A stretch of 64,000 nucleotides of DNA from Acanthosoma haemorrhoidale (taxonomy: Eukaryota > Arthropoda > Insecta > Hemiptera > Acanthosomatidae), in NCBI GenBank assembly GCA_930367205.1, contig OV884009.1, positions 106,475,189 to 106,539,188 on the forward strand, read 5' to 3'. The translations under genes were made by a program, and so were the position numbers. Below the pieces are notes generated by a model. It worked only from the letters and a program-made list of their open reading frames with translations. It had not been told where the DNA came from and ran no database searches. Position 1 is the first letter of the stretch, and every line of letters begins with the position of its first letter. Shown in pieces: positions 1-11,295 of this stretch.

Positions 1-1630
1 GTGATGGTTGAAAACGGAGTTCATTTTCGGTTTCAGCGTACTAAAAACATCTTCAAAATCAAATTTTTTGTTTTAGACCTGTCTAATTTAAGATTTAACA
101 AAATTTTAGTCAGTAAAAAATAAATAAAATTAATCTGAAGTAACAAATGAGAAGTGGGGCCTCATATTTTAGCATTTATGATCTCTTCTATTATAAGGTG
201 GGAAGTTGTTTTTTATTTTTCAGGGGAAAAAAATCATTTTTTAAGTTATTGCAATTTCCTCCAACCGCAGTTTTTTTGTTTAAATTCTATGTATGCTTTC
301 AATTGGGATGCTTAAAATTATAAAGTAAATGGGGGGCTGTATTCTGTTTAGACCATCTGCTGGAGTTTTCTTGGTTTATAATTGAACAGAAATATTGTAG
401 TCCAAATGAATTTAAATCATTGCAAAGCTGCTTCTTGTTTCCTTAAAATAACCAAATAAAGAAAAACTACTACTTACTACACGGCCTTCTGCATGGATAT
501 TAAACACTCTACTAGCTCGAGATACAAAAAAAATTGATATTAAACTAATTTAAATAATTATCCTCTAACTCATATTAAGTGCGGTACCATTTCGTGCTCC
601 GTTTTACATCTTAATTTAGATTTTCTAATCTCACCTAAGTAATTACTTGTGTTAGTTATAAGAACGGCATCTTACTCCACTTATTTTCATCCCATAATTT
701 TTTGTCTATGCCTAGCTTAGCTATTGGGTATTTTAAAAGTTCCTTTTTTTTGTAATTTATGTCATAATTTCATACAGATAATTGTATAGATCATGCCATA
801 ATTTGGAACAGCAAACATTTCTATTCCTTTAATTTTGAAGTAAGTACCCCCTGAATCAATGACTATGTATTTGGGATTAGAATACCATTAATATTAATCA
901 AATTCCCTAAATTTTGAGACTAGCTGCATTTGCTCCTTCATAGTTGTGTCAGTCATACTACTGAGCATTTATAACAATTAATGATTTATATATTGGAGCC
1001 TATACATTTTGCTATCTTTCCTCCTATCCTGTAAACCAAAATTTTGGTTTTATTAAGTACCCCTTTAGGCTCAATAATCGCTTAGCGTATTAATCATATT
1101 ATGAAGTGTTATATTTTAGGTTCAGTTGCTTCACCAGCGTATCCTTATAAAATGTAAATTACCAAGTAACTTTAAAATCCCCACCTTACAGGAGAGTTTT
1201 ATAAATGTTCAGTCCATCGGTATAGAACCGGGTTTTACACAATTGGTACAAATATGCTAACTACATGGTTGAGCGGTGCTGTCTAATAAGTCCAACAGCT
1301 AGCTCATTTATAAAGTATGCAACAAACATTACATTACAGTTAATCACATTTTGCTCACAAAGCTATGCCTAATACCTTCACAGGTCCCAACTCCTGGTTT
1401 TGTGTTGTTTTTCTCAAATGAAGGCGGTGTGGGGGAGGTTGTATAACAATAATTAAATTATAATTAAAATTCTATATTTAGTCAAAACAAAAGTGATAGT
1501 TAAACATCAATATTGATATGCAATATTTCCAATGTAACACAAGATATTTTATTCCAATATGCCTACTCATATAATAATTAAAAAGTCAGGAGTGTTTTGC
1601 AGACATTGCTGGGATATGAGTAGTTTTTCT
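1..1630. other. AT-rich non-coding stretch, nothing recognised
   Basis: No convincing reading frame, splice-flanked exon or repeat structure was seen on either strand. The composition matches intron or intergenic DNA elsewhere in the window. Confidence 0.5.
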
Positions 1631-1639
1631 TGGGAGAGA

Positions 1640-1890
1640 TTTTGTTACAATTTTAGAACTTTATTGTGCAATAATTACAATCTGCCTTTTATAAGGCAAT
1701 AATAATACAGATAAATGATCTCATTCATACCATATTTACAGTCATCATTCACTCGCTCATTCATACAATAGGACATGATTGGAGAAACTGGCCATTGCCA
1801 GGACTCCCACTGTCACGCGATTATAGCAGGTCACGAGGCCACTGCCGTTTCAGTCTCCGAGGAGGATTATAGGGATGAGTGGCGCAGTGC
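1640..1890 (-). mobile_element. 5'-truncated 3' end of a Jockey-like LINE
   Basis: Read on the minus strand, this stretch matches the 3' untranslated end of the LINE at 47.8-51.1 kb. The shared blocks include the segment with 'ggcctcgtgac' and 'ccagtttctccaatcat', the segment 'gagcgagtgaatgatgac', and the terminal 'cacaataaagttctaaa' region. The internal piece present at about 50850-50990 is absent here. No coding region survives. A reading frame of 84 codons at 1775 is antisense to this UTR and is not a gene. The family link is seen directly; the truncation is inferred from where homology stops. Confidence 0.7.
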
Positions 1891-2144
1891 AGTTACAATT
1901 AAATATCTATATATGTTATTAAGTAAGAACATTTATAATAAAATCTCAAATATTTTAGGCCAACACAAATTGGCTTCTTTTAGTTTGTTTTTAAGTGGAG
2001 GAAAGTGGTTTGATAAATTGTGTACTTAAACACCATGTGATGGATTATCTACCCAAATTATTTATATTTTCAGCAACAAGTCTTCCATCATGTTTAATAT
2101 AAGATCCAGAAAGCTATTGCCTCTATAATTATTAGTTAAAGATA

Positions 2145-2215
2145 AGTGACCGTGCCAGGTACTCTTCCAACTGAGTTATCCCTTTCAATTAAGGCAATTA
2201 TTGCTAAAGTGGGCT
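2145..2215 (-). repeat. tRNA-derived SINE fragment (A-box half)
   Basis: The minus strand reads 'gataactcagttggaagagt', a good polymerase III A box of tRNA type, followed by 'acctggcacggtcac'. No B box follows, so this is a partial copy. It resembles the SINE copies at 2265, 5705 and 52600. Confidence 0.5.
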
Positions 2216-2264
2216 TACACAGCACATAACTAAACAAAATACTACTATTTATAAATTATTAGCC

Positions 2265-2362
2265 AAAGAAGAAAATATACCGACAAGGACAGACCTCAAA
2301 CCTGGGATTGCTGATCTCAAATCGGGCACTCTAACCACTGAGTTATCCTTATTGTAGTCAAT
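2265..2362 (-). repeat. tRNA-derived SINE
   Basis: On the minus strand an A-box-like 'gataactcagtggttagag' is followed about 30 nt later by a B-box-like 'aggtttgaggtc'. After that comes a non-tRNA tail ending 'ctttggctaataattta'. This is the layout of a tRNA-derived SINE head. The same tail ('ggctaataattat') recurs at several places in the window. It is too diverged to fold as a functional tRNA. Confidence 0.65.
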
Positions 2363-2599
2363 ATCTAACCTTTTTAGCTGTGCTCTCCTGACTTCCCAAG
2401 AACATCAACTGAAACAAACGCTTACAGTAAAAGTTAAAATGCAGCCCTTAGGTTTTCAATTTTCAGGGTCAAGGTAAAATGGGGGAAATGAGAGTAAAAG
2501 GTTGCACGATTAATATTAATGAAGGAAAAATAATAAATGGCTAAAGGAGAGCTATTACTAAAATGAATGGGTGTGACAAATATTAATAGGAGTAAAGTT

Positions 2600-3340
2600 C
2601 TGCAGGTTCGCAGCATGGACAAGGAAAGGCAGATCTATTAGAAGGGATGAAGTATTACAAGAGTTTTAGCTGAAGTGATTTGGAGAAGGCTGGAAAGGTA
2701 AAGGGGGTTGTTAGACTTGGTGGTAAAATAGAGGAGAGAGCCAAGGAAGGTACAAACTGAATTTTACAACTATCCCAACTCGGTGTAGTGCTGGGAAGTG
2801 GGACAGTCTCTTGGGATCCTGAGTATAAATCTTAGGGGCTTTAACCAAGCCTAGAGATCTTCACATACATCACACAACAGTAGTCAAAATGGAAAAAGGG
2901 AGGTGACTAGGAGTTGGTTCATTTGTAATGAGAGGAAATGACTGGAACGATTGAGCAGTTTGAGGAAGGACATCAATCAATAGATAATTTGAGAAATGTG
3001 GTCATTCCAAACTAGAGTTTGGTCAAGGACCAACTAAGGTTTTGACTGATTAGAACAAGCATTGATGGTGATGGTAAGGATGAATATATATCATTTAGGG
3101 TTTTATAGAGAGACCTTGATATTAATTGCCTTGGAATCAAATGAATTAAGTGGAGAGAGGCTCAAGGCTTATTGCAATTCAGGTGTTCCGGAATCAATAG
3201 GGAGGTGGATTGAAGCTCGCTGTGATGAAAGGGGTGTCATTGACATATATGTGGTATGAGAAGTTTTGGACAGATAACTGGAGAAATTGATGATCCTTGC
3301 GCTACACCAAAAGTCAATGGAAATGGTTAGGGTGGGGGGT
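2600..3340. other. Diverged repeat, possible LINE remnant
   Basis: The + strand carries purine-rich blocks ('gagagagccaaggaagg', 'ggagaaggctggaaagg') of the style seen in LINE-derived DNA. On the minus strand at about 3225-3300 a short reading resembles the RT palm motif GVxQGSxxSP. No long frame supports it, so the RT reading is weak and may be chance. Confidence 0.25.
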
Positions 3341-3834
3341 TGATTGTTAATTAACTACCTGGTAGTATGCAGAGATGAATGATGATGGCCACCTTTACTA
3401 GCCCTCTCTAAATATCTCTATCGCACACTTCAATTTCTCCCTGGTAGAGAATAGAACCTTTGTCAATCATTTCCTAACATCTCAATGAAAAGCTATATTC
3501 GAGTGAATAAAATAGCTCCTAGTTAGTAGTTAACAAATCCACTGTTTCACCTTGGTAGAATAGTCACACGCTATACTAAATTGACTAAGCTATAGCTCTA
3601 ACGGATCCTAGTTTCTTTCTCAAGGCTTTCTCCTTGGTAGAGCATAGGACCAAACCTTAGCTAGTCCTCCCAAACATCTTAGCTCTTGTTGCTCCTTGTT
3701 GGATAATTCACCCACTCTTCCTTATTGGTAAAAGCATAGTGACTATGCTAGTCTCACCAATCATTTATATTCCTGCTTTACTTCATTGACTACCATCAAA
3801 TCCTACTGCTCTACAACTCTTGTTAGAGTATAGG

Positions 3835-4140
3835 GTCTTAACGAATTATTCTCAAGTATCTTTGTCGTAGGCTGCATCAATTGAATGAATTATGCTCCTG
3901 AATCTGATAAATGGAGTATTGGACCTCGAAAAATCATCTTTGTCCTACGCTGGATTCAATTTTACTTTAGGCTTTAACAAATCATTATGAAGGATCTTTG
4001 GCCTACAACAGCGTCAATCGATGTAACATAGCTTTTGTTACTACTAATTGGGGTTTAGGGCTTAACAAATCATCTTTAAGCAACTTTGTCCTATGTTACA
4101 GTCAATCAATGAACTTAGCTCCTGTTACCATAGAACTGTT
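3835..4140 (+). repeat. Degenerate tandem repeat, unit about 90 bp
   Basis: A unit shaped 'cttaacaaatcatctttaag' + 'ctttgtcctatgttacagtc' + 'aatcaatgaacttagctcctg' recurs in diverged form at about 3837, 3930, 3970 and 4059. Spacing is roughly 90-130 bp. Substitutions and small indels separate the copies, so the array is old. A looser version with 'ccttggtagag' blocks extends left to about 3420. The 60-codon frame at 3998 lies within it and is not a gene. Confidence 0.6.
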
Positions 4141-4942
4141 AGTCAAAATCGACATATTACTGCTGATAATTATGGTATAGCAATCAAACAACTCTCATTT
4201 ATTGTGTTTGCCATATGCTAGAAGACTTGGCTTTGTACCTAGAATACGTGTATAAACTTAATAGAACTACATATACTGATTCATCGTTATATTTCCAAAT
4301 TTTGTTATTACTATGATATTATAACAGTCACCATTAACAATGTTATATTAAACATGACGGATAAAAAAATGTTTTAAACTATAGCTGTGAAAAGTTAATA
4401 ATAGTTTAATACATTTTAATTTATTTGTGCCTACATAAATTCTCTTGTATATTTTAATGAGATTATGAAAGAAATTTAGTCATAGAATTATAGAGTAATT
4501 TGTCTGCAGTTCACAAGTTTTTTATATCTAGGGGGGGGAGTAGGAAATATAATACTCTATTAAAATAAAGAATTTAATGTAGTATTATTCTTTTTCAACT
4601 ACGCTGATAATTTATTATATACAATATAACCATTTATAAATTGATAGAATGAATAAAAAGAAAGAGTACTATTTATTTTAGAAAAAAATGGCAACACCAG
4701 ACCCAGTCACAGTAATATGTATTTTTCCTATTTAAAAAGCGTCCCTTTCCATCATCTTTTCGGAGGGAATTAGATTCGGTAATAATTTAAAAGCGTTCAC
4801 TCTAGATATTGATGGAAATCAACAAAATTTAAACTCGTTAAGAAGTCAACTTTAGTTTTTACATAAGTTATCGGTATAGACGCCATTGCTATGTACTGGC
4901 TGTAGTAAGTTTTGGTGTGTGTTAAGACTTGTTTTGATCTAG

Positions 4943-4967
4943 TTTTTTTTTTTTTTTTTTTTTTTTT
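4943..4967 (+). repeat. Poly(T) tract, 25 nt
   Basis: Uninterrupted run of T about 190 bp upstream of the BTB exon acceptor. It could be the A-tail of a minus-strand retroposed sequence, but no element body was recognised next to it. Confidence 0.8.
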
Positions 4968-5159
4968 ATTTGCTCCTTGGCTAAGACACTTATCTGTGAT
5001 ATTTAGTTAAATTCAGTGAGTATTTTAGTGCAATTGCTATTCGATTTGTACTTTATAGTGTGTTACAATTTCTGGATTTGTATTATTTGCAGTAATTTAG
5101 GGTTACAAGCCATCATTTTTTCTCTCCCAAGGATATTTGGATTTTGTGCTTTCTTTCAG

Positions 5160-5354
5160 GTTGAAATAATGTCGGACCAACAGCAGTTTTTCCTTAAATG
5201 GAACGATTTCCAGTCTAACATGGTGAGCTCTTTTAGGCATCTACGTGATGAAAAAAGCTTCACTGATGTTACCCTGGCCTGTGATGGCCAAACTTGCAAA
5301 GCCCATAAAATGGTTTTGTCAGCGTGTTCGCCTTATTTCAAGAGCTTATTAGAG
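5160..5354 (+). CDS. BTB/POZ gene, first coding exon
   Basis: This exon encodes the N-terminal half of a BTB/POZ domain, used by insect transcription regulators for homo- and heterodimerisation in the nucleus. A strong acceptor (pyrimidine tract then 'ctttcag') sits at 5151-5159. Nine untranslated bases follow, then ATG at 5169. The reading frame gives 62 residues, beginning MSDQQQFFLKWNDFQ and containing FTDVTLACDG, KAHKMVLSACSPYFKSLL. These are the hallmarks of the tramtrack-group BTB fold. It ends at 5354 before a GTAAAT donor, in phase 0. An upstream GTG at 5016 is in frame but lies in the intron, so I reject it as the start. At least one 5' untranslated exon must lie upstream. I cannot name the paralogue: it is closer in style to the 'LKWNDFQ' members than to lola, ttk or Broad. 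Confidence 0.88.
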
Positions 5355-5704
5355 GTAAATTTTGATTTTTCCCCCTGTTTTAGGCCTACTTTATAGAAAT
5401 TGTAGTATAGTCAACATAACCTACATGTTGACAGTTGTGCATACATTGCAACCTGTTAGTTACTTGTTTGCTATAAACATATATATGGGATAGGAGTAAA
5501 TGTTAGTTAACAAGCTCACATATCTGGTATGCTCTATTTAGAATGAATATGTTAGCCGATCATGTTCTCTTTGCATATATTTAATATTATATTAACAATC
5601 AAATTCTTCATTCCTTAAACAAATCATTGAATTCTAATGGAATATTAGATCACAAGTTTTTCTTTGTTGAATGAAATGTAAATTGTTAGCTAATGAAAAG
5701 AGAC

Positions 5705-5790
5705 ATTAGTGCTGATAACTGGAGATAAGGGGGCTGGATTTCGAACCCAGTGCTTCTGTTATGATCCTGTGCCAACTAAGTTCCACACAA
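5705..5790 (-). repeat. tRNA-derived SINE
   Basis: On the minus strand 'gaacttagttggcacagg' (A box) is followed by 'ctgggttcgaaatccagcc', a near-perfect B box with its T-arm complement. The cloverleaf is otherwise not intact. It sits antisense in the BTB gene intron. Confidence 0.65.
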
Positions 5791-6584
5791 TTAAGCACCA
5801 ATATTCAAAATGTTGATACCTCTATGATTGTTTTGGCTAATTTTAAAGAATATTTTTTTGAATAATTCACCTCAAAATTATCTTGTATTCATAACTTTCC
5901 ATCATTTGTTAAGAGTGTATGATTTGCATGTTAAAAGACCTTAATTGAATTTCTCCAACAGTATTGCTTTGTATTCTTCACTTGTTATTTTTAATATTGT
6001 ATATTTGAACATACCTTCATGCATTCTATTAGATGGCTCTTCTTGTTCAGTTTCATAAATAATGTTGATTTTTATCTGAACTTTGGCTATTTATATTTGA
6101 ATGGTATTCCTTCATTGGTTTGTGATGTTTTAAATACATTAGTCAAAGCCAATTAAATGTGCAGCAAAAGTAATGCATCTTGAAAACATGTCAGTTGGTT
6201 TGATACTATCATTAATCACTTTACAACAACTTACTAAAATCATTGAAGTTAACATCCTGGTATAACATGTGTGAAAATCCTTAATCTATTTACTAAAGAA
6301 AAATAACTGTAGTCTCATAGTATTTGTTAATTTTCCATGATGATTGACTTACATTCTGATTCAATAAATGATTTTCACTTTGATGTATATGTCAGTCTTA
6401 TTTCAATTTTGAATATATAATTTTTTTAATTTATTCAAGGATTTTAGAGAACAAATGGTTACCTTTTAACTTAATTTCTCTAATATATCTTCTTTCTCGA
6501 TGGTTCCTTCTTTTTATATTAATCAGAGAATAAATATAATCAAATTAAATGTGTGGTTCATCATCGCATGAAGATATATAGTTT

Positions 6585-7335
6585 ATGGTGGTTGCAGCTG
6601 TGGTTAACCCAAGGCTATTACCTCTTAATCTTTATTTTGTTTTAATTGACTGCATTTTGCATAGGGCCACAGTAGAGTTTTGGAATATGACTCCAGTCTT
6701 GGTCCAGGCTATGATATATGCAGATGATGTGGCACTTACAGCAGATCAAGAAAGGCTTTTAACTGCAGTAAACGATAGGAGAGAGGAACTTAAAAGAAAA
6801 GGAATGAGTCAAAATAATTTAAAAAGTTAAGTGATGCACATAGGAAGGCATAATGAATCCTTACATATTACATACATGTACTGGAGAGGATTGATTCATA
6901 TGACAGGGACGGTAATAAGAAAAATTGGCCAGGAGGTTATGAATAGGATGAAAAAGGCCAGTATTTGATTATACAAAATCTACCCTGTATCAAGAAATTA
7001 GCAACACTGTTTAAAACTGCTTTCCTTCCTGTGTTTTTTACATTCATCTAAATACCTCAGCAGGATCACGATTATCAAGATAAGATACCTAAGAAAATAC
7101 TCAGTAAAATAAGAAGAGTTTGTGTAGGCCAATCTCTATACTAGAGGAACAAGCACTAAAATAGTTAGGTCATTCATGTTTGCTGCATGGGAGATGATAA
7201 ATGGGGGGGGAGACCTTGGGACAGACCCAGGAAGCTTCATAATGATTAAATAGAAAGACTTGGAGCAGCATGAGGTTTCACCATTGGTAAAATAAATTAA
7301 CTTGCTAGTGACAAAGAACTTCGGAAAAAATGGTC
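6585..7335 (+). pseudogene. LINE reverse transcriptase remnant
   Basis: A short + frame contains MIYADDVALTAD, the RT active-site box (YADD), followed by EELKRKGM and, across one stop, VMHIGRHNE. This spacing is typical of the RT palm and thumb of RTE/CR1-like non-LTR retrotransposons. Further on, 7195-7260 reads in pieces like a 'GRPWDRPRK' C-terminal segment. Stops and frame changes break it throughout and no 5' RT motifs remain. It lies in the sense orientation within the BTB gene intron. It is a fossil and not a host gene. Confidence 0.7.
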
Positions 7336-7399
7336 TTAGGATGCCCCTCCAAGTGTGCTGCTTTTTCATAGTAAATTATGCTTCGTGGTCTAGATAACG

Positions 7400-8100
7400 A
7401 ATCACCATTTATCAAACCTAACTTAACCATGCAATGGACAAATGAATGATAATAATATGAAATACTGTTTTTTAATGGTAAATAATAAATTAATATATTC
7501 ACACATGTATGTACAATATTCTCATGCTAATCATTGGCTAATCAATAATATGATACTCTTAAAAATGTTAACTTTTTGCTACCTGTTTTAAACAGAATAA
7601 TCTCATTATCCACTGCTCTTGATTATCTGTTTCTGTGGCAGCACTTAACCCTTATTATCGTGGACAATCCAATAATTTTAATAGTACATATTGATAATGT
7701 AAAATGATACATGTAATTCAATTGCAGAGTAAGCTTCTTAGCTATGATTCTCATTGTCAAGATATATGTAAAACTTAAATGTGATGTTCGAATTAAAAAT
7801 TTGTGCAGTTTGCAGGCTTATGATTATGTGTGGGAGGTGGGTGTTTGTAAAAAGAGTAGTGTACAACTTTTTCATTATAGGCCTAGAACAGTGATTGACC
7901 TTAGCCATACATTTCCATATAGTTCTATAGAGTTGTAGGTTCACATATTAAATGTTCATCATTAAGATCACAATTTAGAATAAGATATATAAAAAATTAA
8001 ATTAAGAAAAAAAATATAAAACATTTTGTGTGTTTAAAATAATAATATAATTCAAGAAATAGAATGCAATGAGATTTAATTTTAATAAATATTGTAAGAT
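7400..8100. other. Non-coding intron sequence
   Basis: AT-rich. The overlapping + and - frames at 7738-7944 are both short and have no recognisable motif. Nothing else is supported. Confidence 0.4.
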
Positions 8101-8106
8101 ATTGTA

Positions 8107-9381
8107 AAGGGTTGGCCAAAAAGTTCATTCGGTTTTTGTCGTTACGAAACTTCAAGCAGTCTAATATGTAGCTACCTTTAGTCCGTCCCTTGCGAGTGCA
8201 CTCTCCTCAGATACTAGACACTTCAACGTAGTTTGACGCGAAATTCCAACGAGACTGATTGTATTGATGTGTGTTTAGGATCATCCTGAAAATTGAAAAC
8301 CAAAACGAACATTATCGACACCTCATGCTTTTTTATTTAAAAAAAAGCAAGAAAGTAGTGGAAACTTGCAGGAAGATATGCGCTGTATACGGAGAGGATG
8401 CTGTTACAGAATATGTGTGCCAGAAGTGGTTTTCAAGATTTCGATCTGGAAATTTTTCGGTTCAAGACGCACCTCGCTCTGGCAAGCCAATTGAGATTAA
8501 CAGCGACAAAGTGAAGGAATTAGTCGACACCAATCCCCGTTATACAAATAGGGAGATCGCAGTTATCCTCATTATATCCAAATCGAGTGTTGAAAACCAT
8601 CTGCATCAACTTGGCTACGTGAGCAGGCTCGATGTTTGGGTTCCCCATCAACTTAGTGAAGCTAACCTCGCCCAAAGGATTTCCATCTGCGATTCGTTGC
8701 GGAAACTTGAAGAAAACGATCCTTTTTTGAAGAGAATAATGACAAGGGACGAAAAGTGGATTGTCTATAACAATGTGGAGCGCAAACGCTCATGGGAAAG
8801 TGCTGCGAATTACCACAAACAACCCCCAAAGGAAGTTATGCTCCCGATTTGGTGGGATTGGAGGGGTGTTGTCTTTTACCAACTTCTTCCCACAAACAGG
8901 ACCATCAATTCGGATGTGTACTGTGACCAGGTGGACAAATTAAATGCAGCTATCCACCAGAAGCGTCCAGAACTAGAACTAGCCAACCAAAAGGGGGTTG
9001 TCTTCCATCACGACAATGCCAGACCACACACTTCTTTGCAGACGCAGCAGAAGTTACTGGAGCTTGGCTGGGAAGTTTTGCCGCACCCTCCATATTTGCC
9101 CGACCTTGCACCTTCAGATTTCCACCTGTTATGATCTCTTCAAAATTCATTGAATGGACAGACCTTCAACTCTGAAGAAGATATAAAAATCCACTTGGAA
9201 AATTTTTTGGCAGTAAAGACAGGAAATTCTTAGAGCATGAAATTATGAATCTGCCCATGAGATGGCAGAAGATACTGGAACAAAACGGCAATTATATCAT
9301 TGATTGAATAAATCGTTTTGTGTTAAAAAGTTATGTCTTATTTTCGCTTAAAAAACCGAACGGACTTTTTGGCCAACCTAT
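8107..9381 (+). mobile_element. mariner element, 1275 bp, full length but inactive
   Basis: Terminal inverted repeats 'ggttggccaaaaagtt' at the left and 'gactttttggccaacc' at the right are flanked by the TA target duplication (8105-8106 and 9382-9383). The length is normal for mariner. It contains a transposase frame broken by a lost start, a stop and a frameshift. The TIR and the protein point to the cecropia-type mariner group. It sits in the BTB gene intron in the sense orientation. Confidence 0.93.
8292..9304 (+). pseudogene. mariner transposase, degraded
   Basis: The protein has the N-terminal helix-turn-helix region (KWFSRFRSGNFSVQDAPRSGKP), the WVPHQL linker motif, and the catalytic DD34D triad: D in ITRDEKWIVYN-like 'MTRDEKWIVYN', D in VVFHHDNARPH, and D in LPDLAPSDFHLL. 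Three lesions are visible. The expected ATG before ENQNEHYRH is ATT at about 8289-8291. A TGA at about 9132 stands where family members have Arg, consistent with CpG decay of CGA. A frameshift near 9205 moves the C-terminus (RWQKILEQNGNYIID) to another frame. The in-frame GTG at 8271 is not a credible start. The enzyme would cut and paste at TA sites; this copy cannot. Confidence 0.9.
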
Positions 9382-9401
9382 TAATTATGAATTGTTAGAT
9401 T

Positions 9402-9665
9402 GGAGGGAGATAAGGAACTGGTAAAGTCTCGATTCAAAGATCAGAAGAGTTGATGAACAACAAATATCAATGGGAATGAAGTACCACAGGTTTTTGTCAA
9501 TGATAAGAAAAGAACAGACAAAGGAAAAAATTTGTGAGAAGGGAAATACAGGTTAGAAGGGTAGGATCTAGTTTGGCAGGATTTGATCGCTGTTTTGAAT
9601 TAGAAGAAGTTGTGAAGGTAAGGTGGTATTTTAGTCATGACAGTATTGAAAAGGAGGGATCCAAC
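9402..9665 (+). repeat. Dispersed repeat shared with 23473-23695
   Basis: The block starting 'gattggagggagataagg' and ending 'gacagtattgaaaaggag' has a clear diverged match on the minus strand at 23473-23695. Its purine-rich style suggests the 3' part of a LINE related to the RT remnant at 6.6 kb, but no protein motif supports that. Confidence 0.6.
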
Positions 9666-10885
9666 GAAGTATCAGCGACAGGCAGAAGGGTGCAGCCAAC
9701 CCAACTCACCATTTATGGTCACTATTTAATTAGTTTTGTTAGTATGTAAAAATCAAAAATTCTATACACTTATTAAGGAATTATATTACATTAACAACAT
9801 TGTAGCTCCTGCAAACATTGACTAACTACTTAATGGTTAAATGTGATTGCTTGTTTGTTATTTATAGTCAGAAGTTTAATTTGTTTGGAAAACATCAATT
9901 ACAGTAGTACCTTGTTAATTTGATAGGGTTAGGACCAAGGGGTTATTGTTGAGATAAAGTTACTAATTGTCTGCTAAGAAATATTAAATTATTTTAATAA
10001 TCTTGCATTAAACATACCCATGTACAAAATATTTTCTACACTTTTTTGTTTAATATAAATAGTTTGTTATTCTTAGCTAAGTCTTTTTCTTCCCAACATC
10101 TATTAATCAAAGAGTTTTCTCTTTAGTAGTAAATAGAAGCACAACAAAGATTCAAACCCCCGGGGCATTTTGATTACCGTTCATATGCTATTCATGTTAA
10201 ACACCATCTATTTTTTTTTTTTAAATATGGAATTACTAATTTAATCTGAAATATCACATAACAATTAGTAAAAGCATCTGAATGGAAACCAGAAGGTCCT
10301 AGGTTAGGAATAGTGAAACTATTTGTTCTCTTTAACCAGTAATTATCAAAATGTATTCCAGTGACATTACACACCACAACTAATAACTATTAATATATTT
10401 TTCATTAATTAAATTACTGTTGACTTTTTGTTATAGTATCAATGTAGGTGATAATAGTTTTGTTTTTTTATTTTCATACCATTGTACTACAGGAAATAGC
10501 ATTACTTGTTATAATAAATTATTATTTAGATAATTTCCTTATTTAGCATAATTTTTATCTGATGAAACTTAAGTAATCTGCTGCATCAATCTCACAACAT
10601 TCCAAAATTACTTAGTGTTTTTTGAAATCATGGAACATGCCCAGAAATTTTTTAAATTTCTTTCACTACAATTATGTCTTTGTTTTCAATGCTCCTATTG
10701 TCATTTATCCGAAGCCTACTCGCCATAATTTGTTAAAGGACAACTGAATTGTTGGTCTTGAAAAACTTGATCTGCCACTTTAAATAGTTATCAATCTCTT
10801 TGGTATGCTCTAGTGTCTGTGTGTGTAAGAGTCGGCCAAGATTTAAAAAAAAAAAAGGCTTCATTAGTTGGTTTCTGAGGTATTG

Positions 10886-11012
10886 TTATATATATATATA
10901 TATATATATGTTTTTTTTTTCCTTTTTTCCCATCAACAGATCCCCAATTTATTAGAAACTGATCAATACTTTCAATAAAATAAAAAACAATTTGTATATA
11001 TATATATATATA
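10886..11012 (+). repeat. TA microsatellites flanking a 75-bp duplicated segment
   Basis: (TA)n at 10886-10909 and 10994-11012 enclose a segment beginning 'ccttttttcccatcaacag' and ending 'aaaaaacaatttgt'. The same segment occurs identically, as far as I can read, at 12496-12570 without the TA tracts. It ends only about 95 bp before the acceptor of the second BTB exon. Confidence 0.75.
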
Positions 11013-11106
11013 CACTTGTGTGTATTTTGTTTTTTTGTTACCTACCTACTTTACTAACCTGTAAGGTAAAATATCCGAATGATTGACATTAAATTATACA
11101 TTACAG

Positions 11107-11295
11107 GAAAACCCTTCTAAACATCCAATCATCATTCTGAAAGACGTCCCATTTGACCACCTGCAAGCGATTCTCGAGTTTATGTATGCTGGTGAAGTTA
11201 ATGTTTCACAAGACCAGTTATCTACGTTCTTGAAGACAGCAGATCGGTTGAAGGTGAAAGGTTTAGCAGAGGCGCCAATAAAGAGAGATATCTAA
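11107..11295 (+). CDS. BTB/POZ gene, second coding exon with stop
   Basis: Encodes 62 residues completing the BTB fold: ENPSKHPIIILKDV, LEFMYAGEVNVSQDQL, FLKTADRLKVKGLAE, then APIKRDI and TAA. The acceptor is 'ttacattacag' ending at 11106. Joined to the first coding exon, the product is 124 residues with a complete BTB domain and no zinc fingers. Most tramtrack-group genes splice shortly after this point to alternative zinc-finger or other 3' exons. Here the only nearby GT donors are at 11254 and within 'aaaggttt' at about 11260. Using either would cut into the conserved VKGLAE segment. The frame may therefore be a genuine short isoform, or the main transcripts may use a donor I cannot identify. 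Expected action: nuclear dimerisation, possibly dominant-interfering if made alone. Confidence 0.85.
   Translation, partial: ENPSKHPIIILKDVPFDHLQAILEFMYAGEVNVSQDQLSTFLKTADRLKVKGLAEAPIKRDI

Larger units (their letters stand above)
5355..11106 (+). other. Intron between the two BTB exons (5.75 kb)
   Basis: Bounded by a GTAAAT donor after 5354 and an acceptor 'ttacattacag' ending at 11106. Both sides are phase 0, so the BTB fold reads continuously from ...YFKSLLE to ENPSKHPIIIL. The intron contains a SINE, a LINE RT remnant, a mariner copy, a short dispersed repeat and TA microsatellites. No additional exon was recognised in it. Confidence 0.85.

Noticed and set aside
3225..3300. Minus-strand GVAQGSSISP reading as an RT motif B
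   Set aside because: Isolated, with no motif A or C nearby; kept only as a weak note.
5016..5168. In-frame upstream extension of the BTB frame from a GTG
   Set aside because: It crosses a strong splice acceptor and lacks BTB-like residues; the ATG at 5169 fits the family N-terminus.
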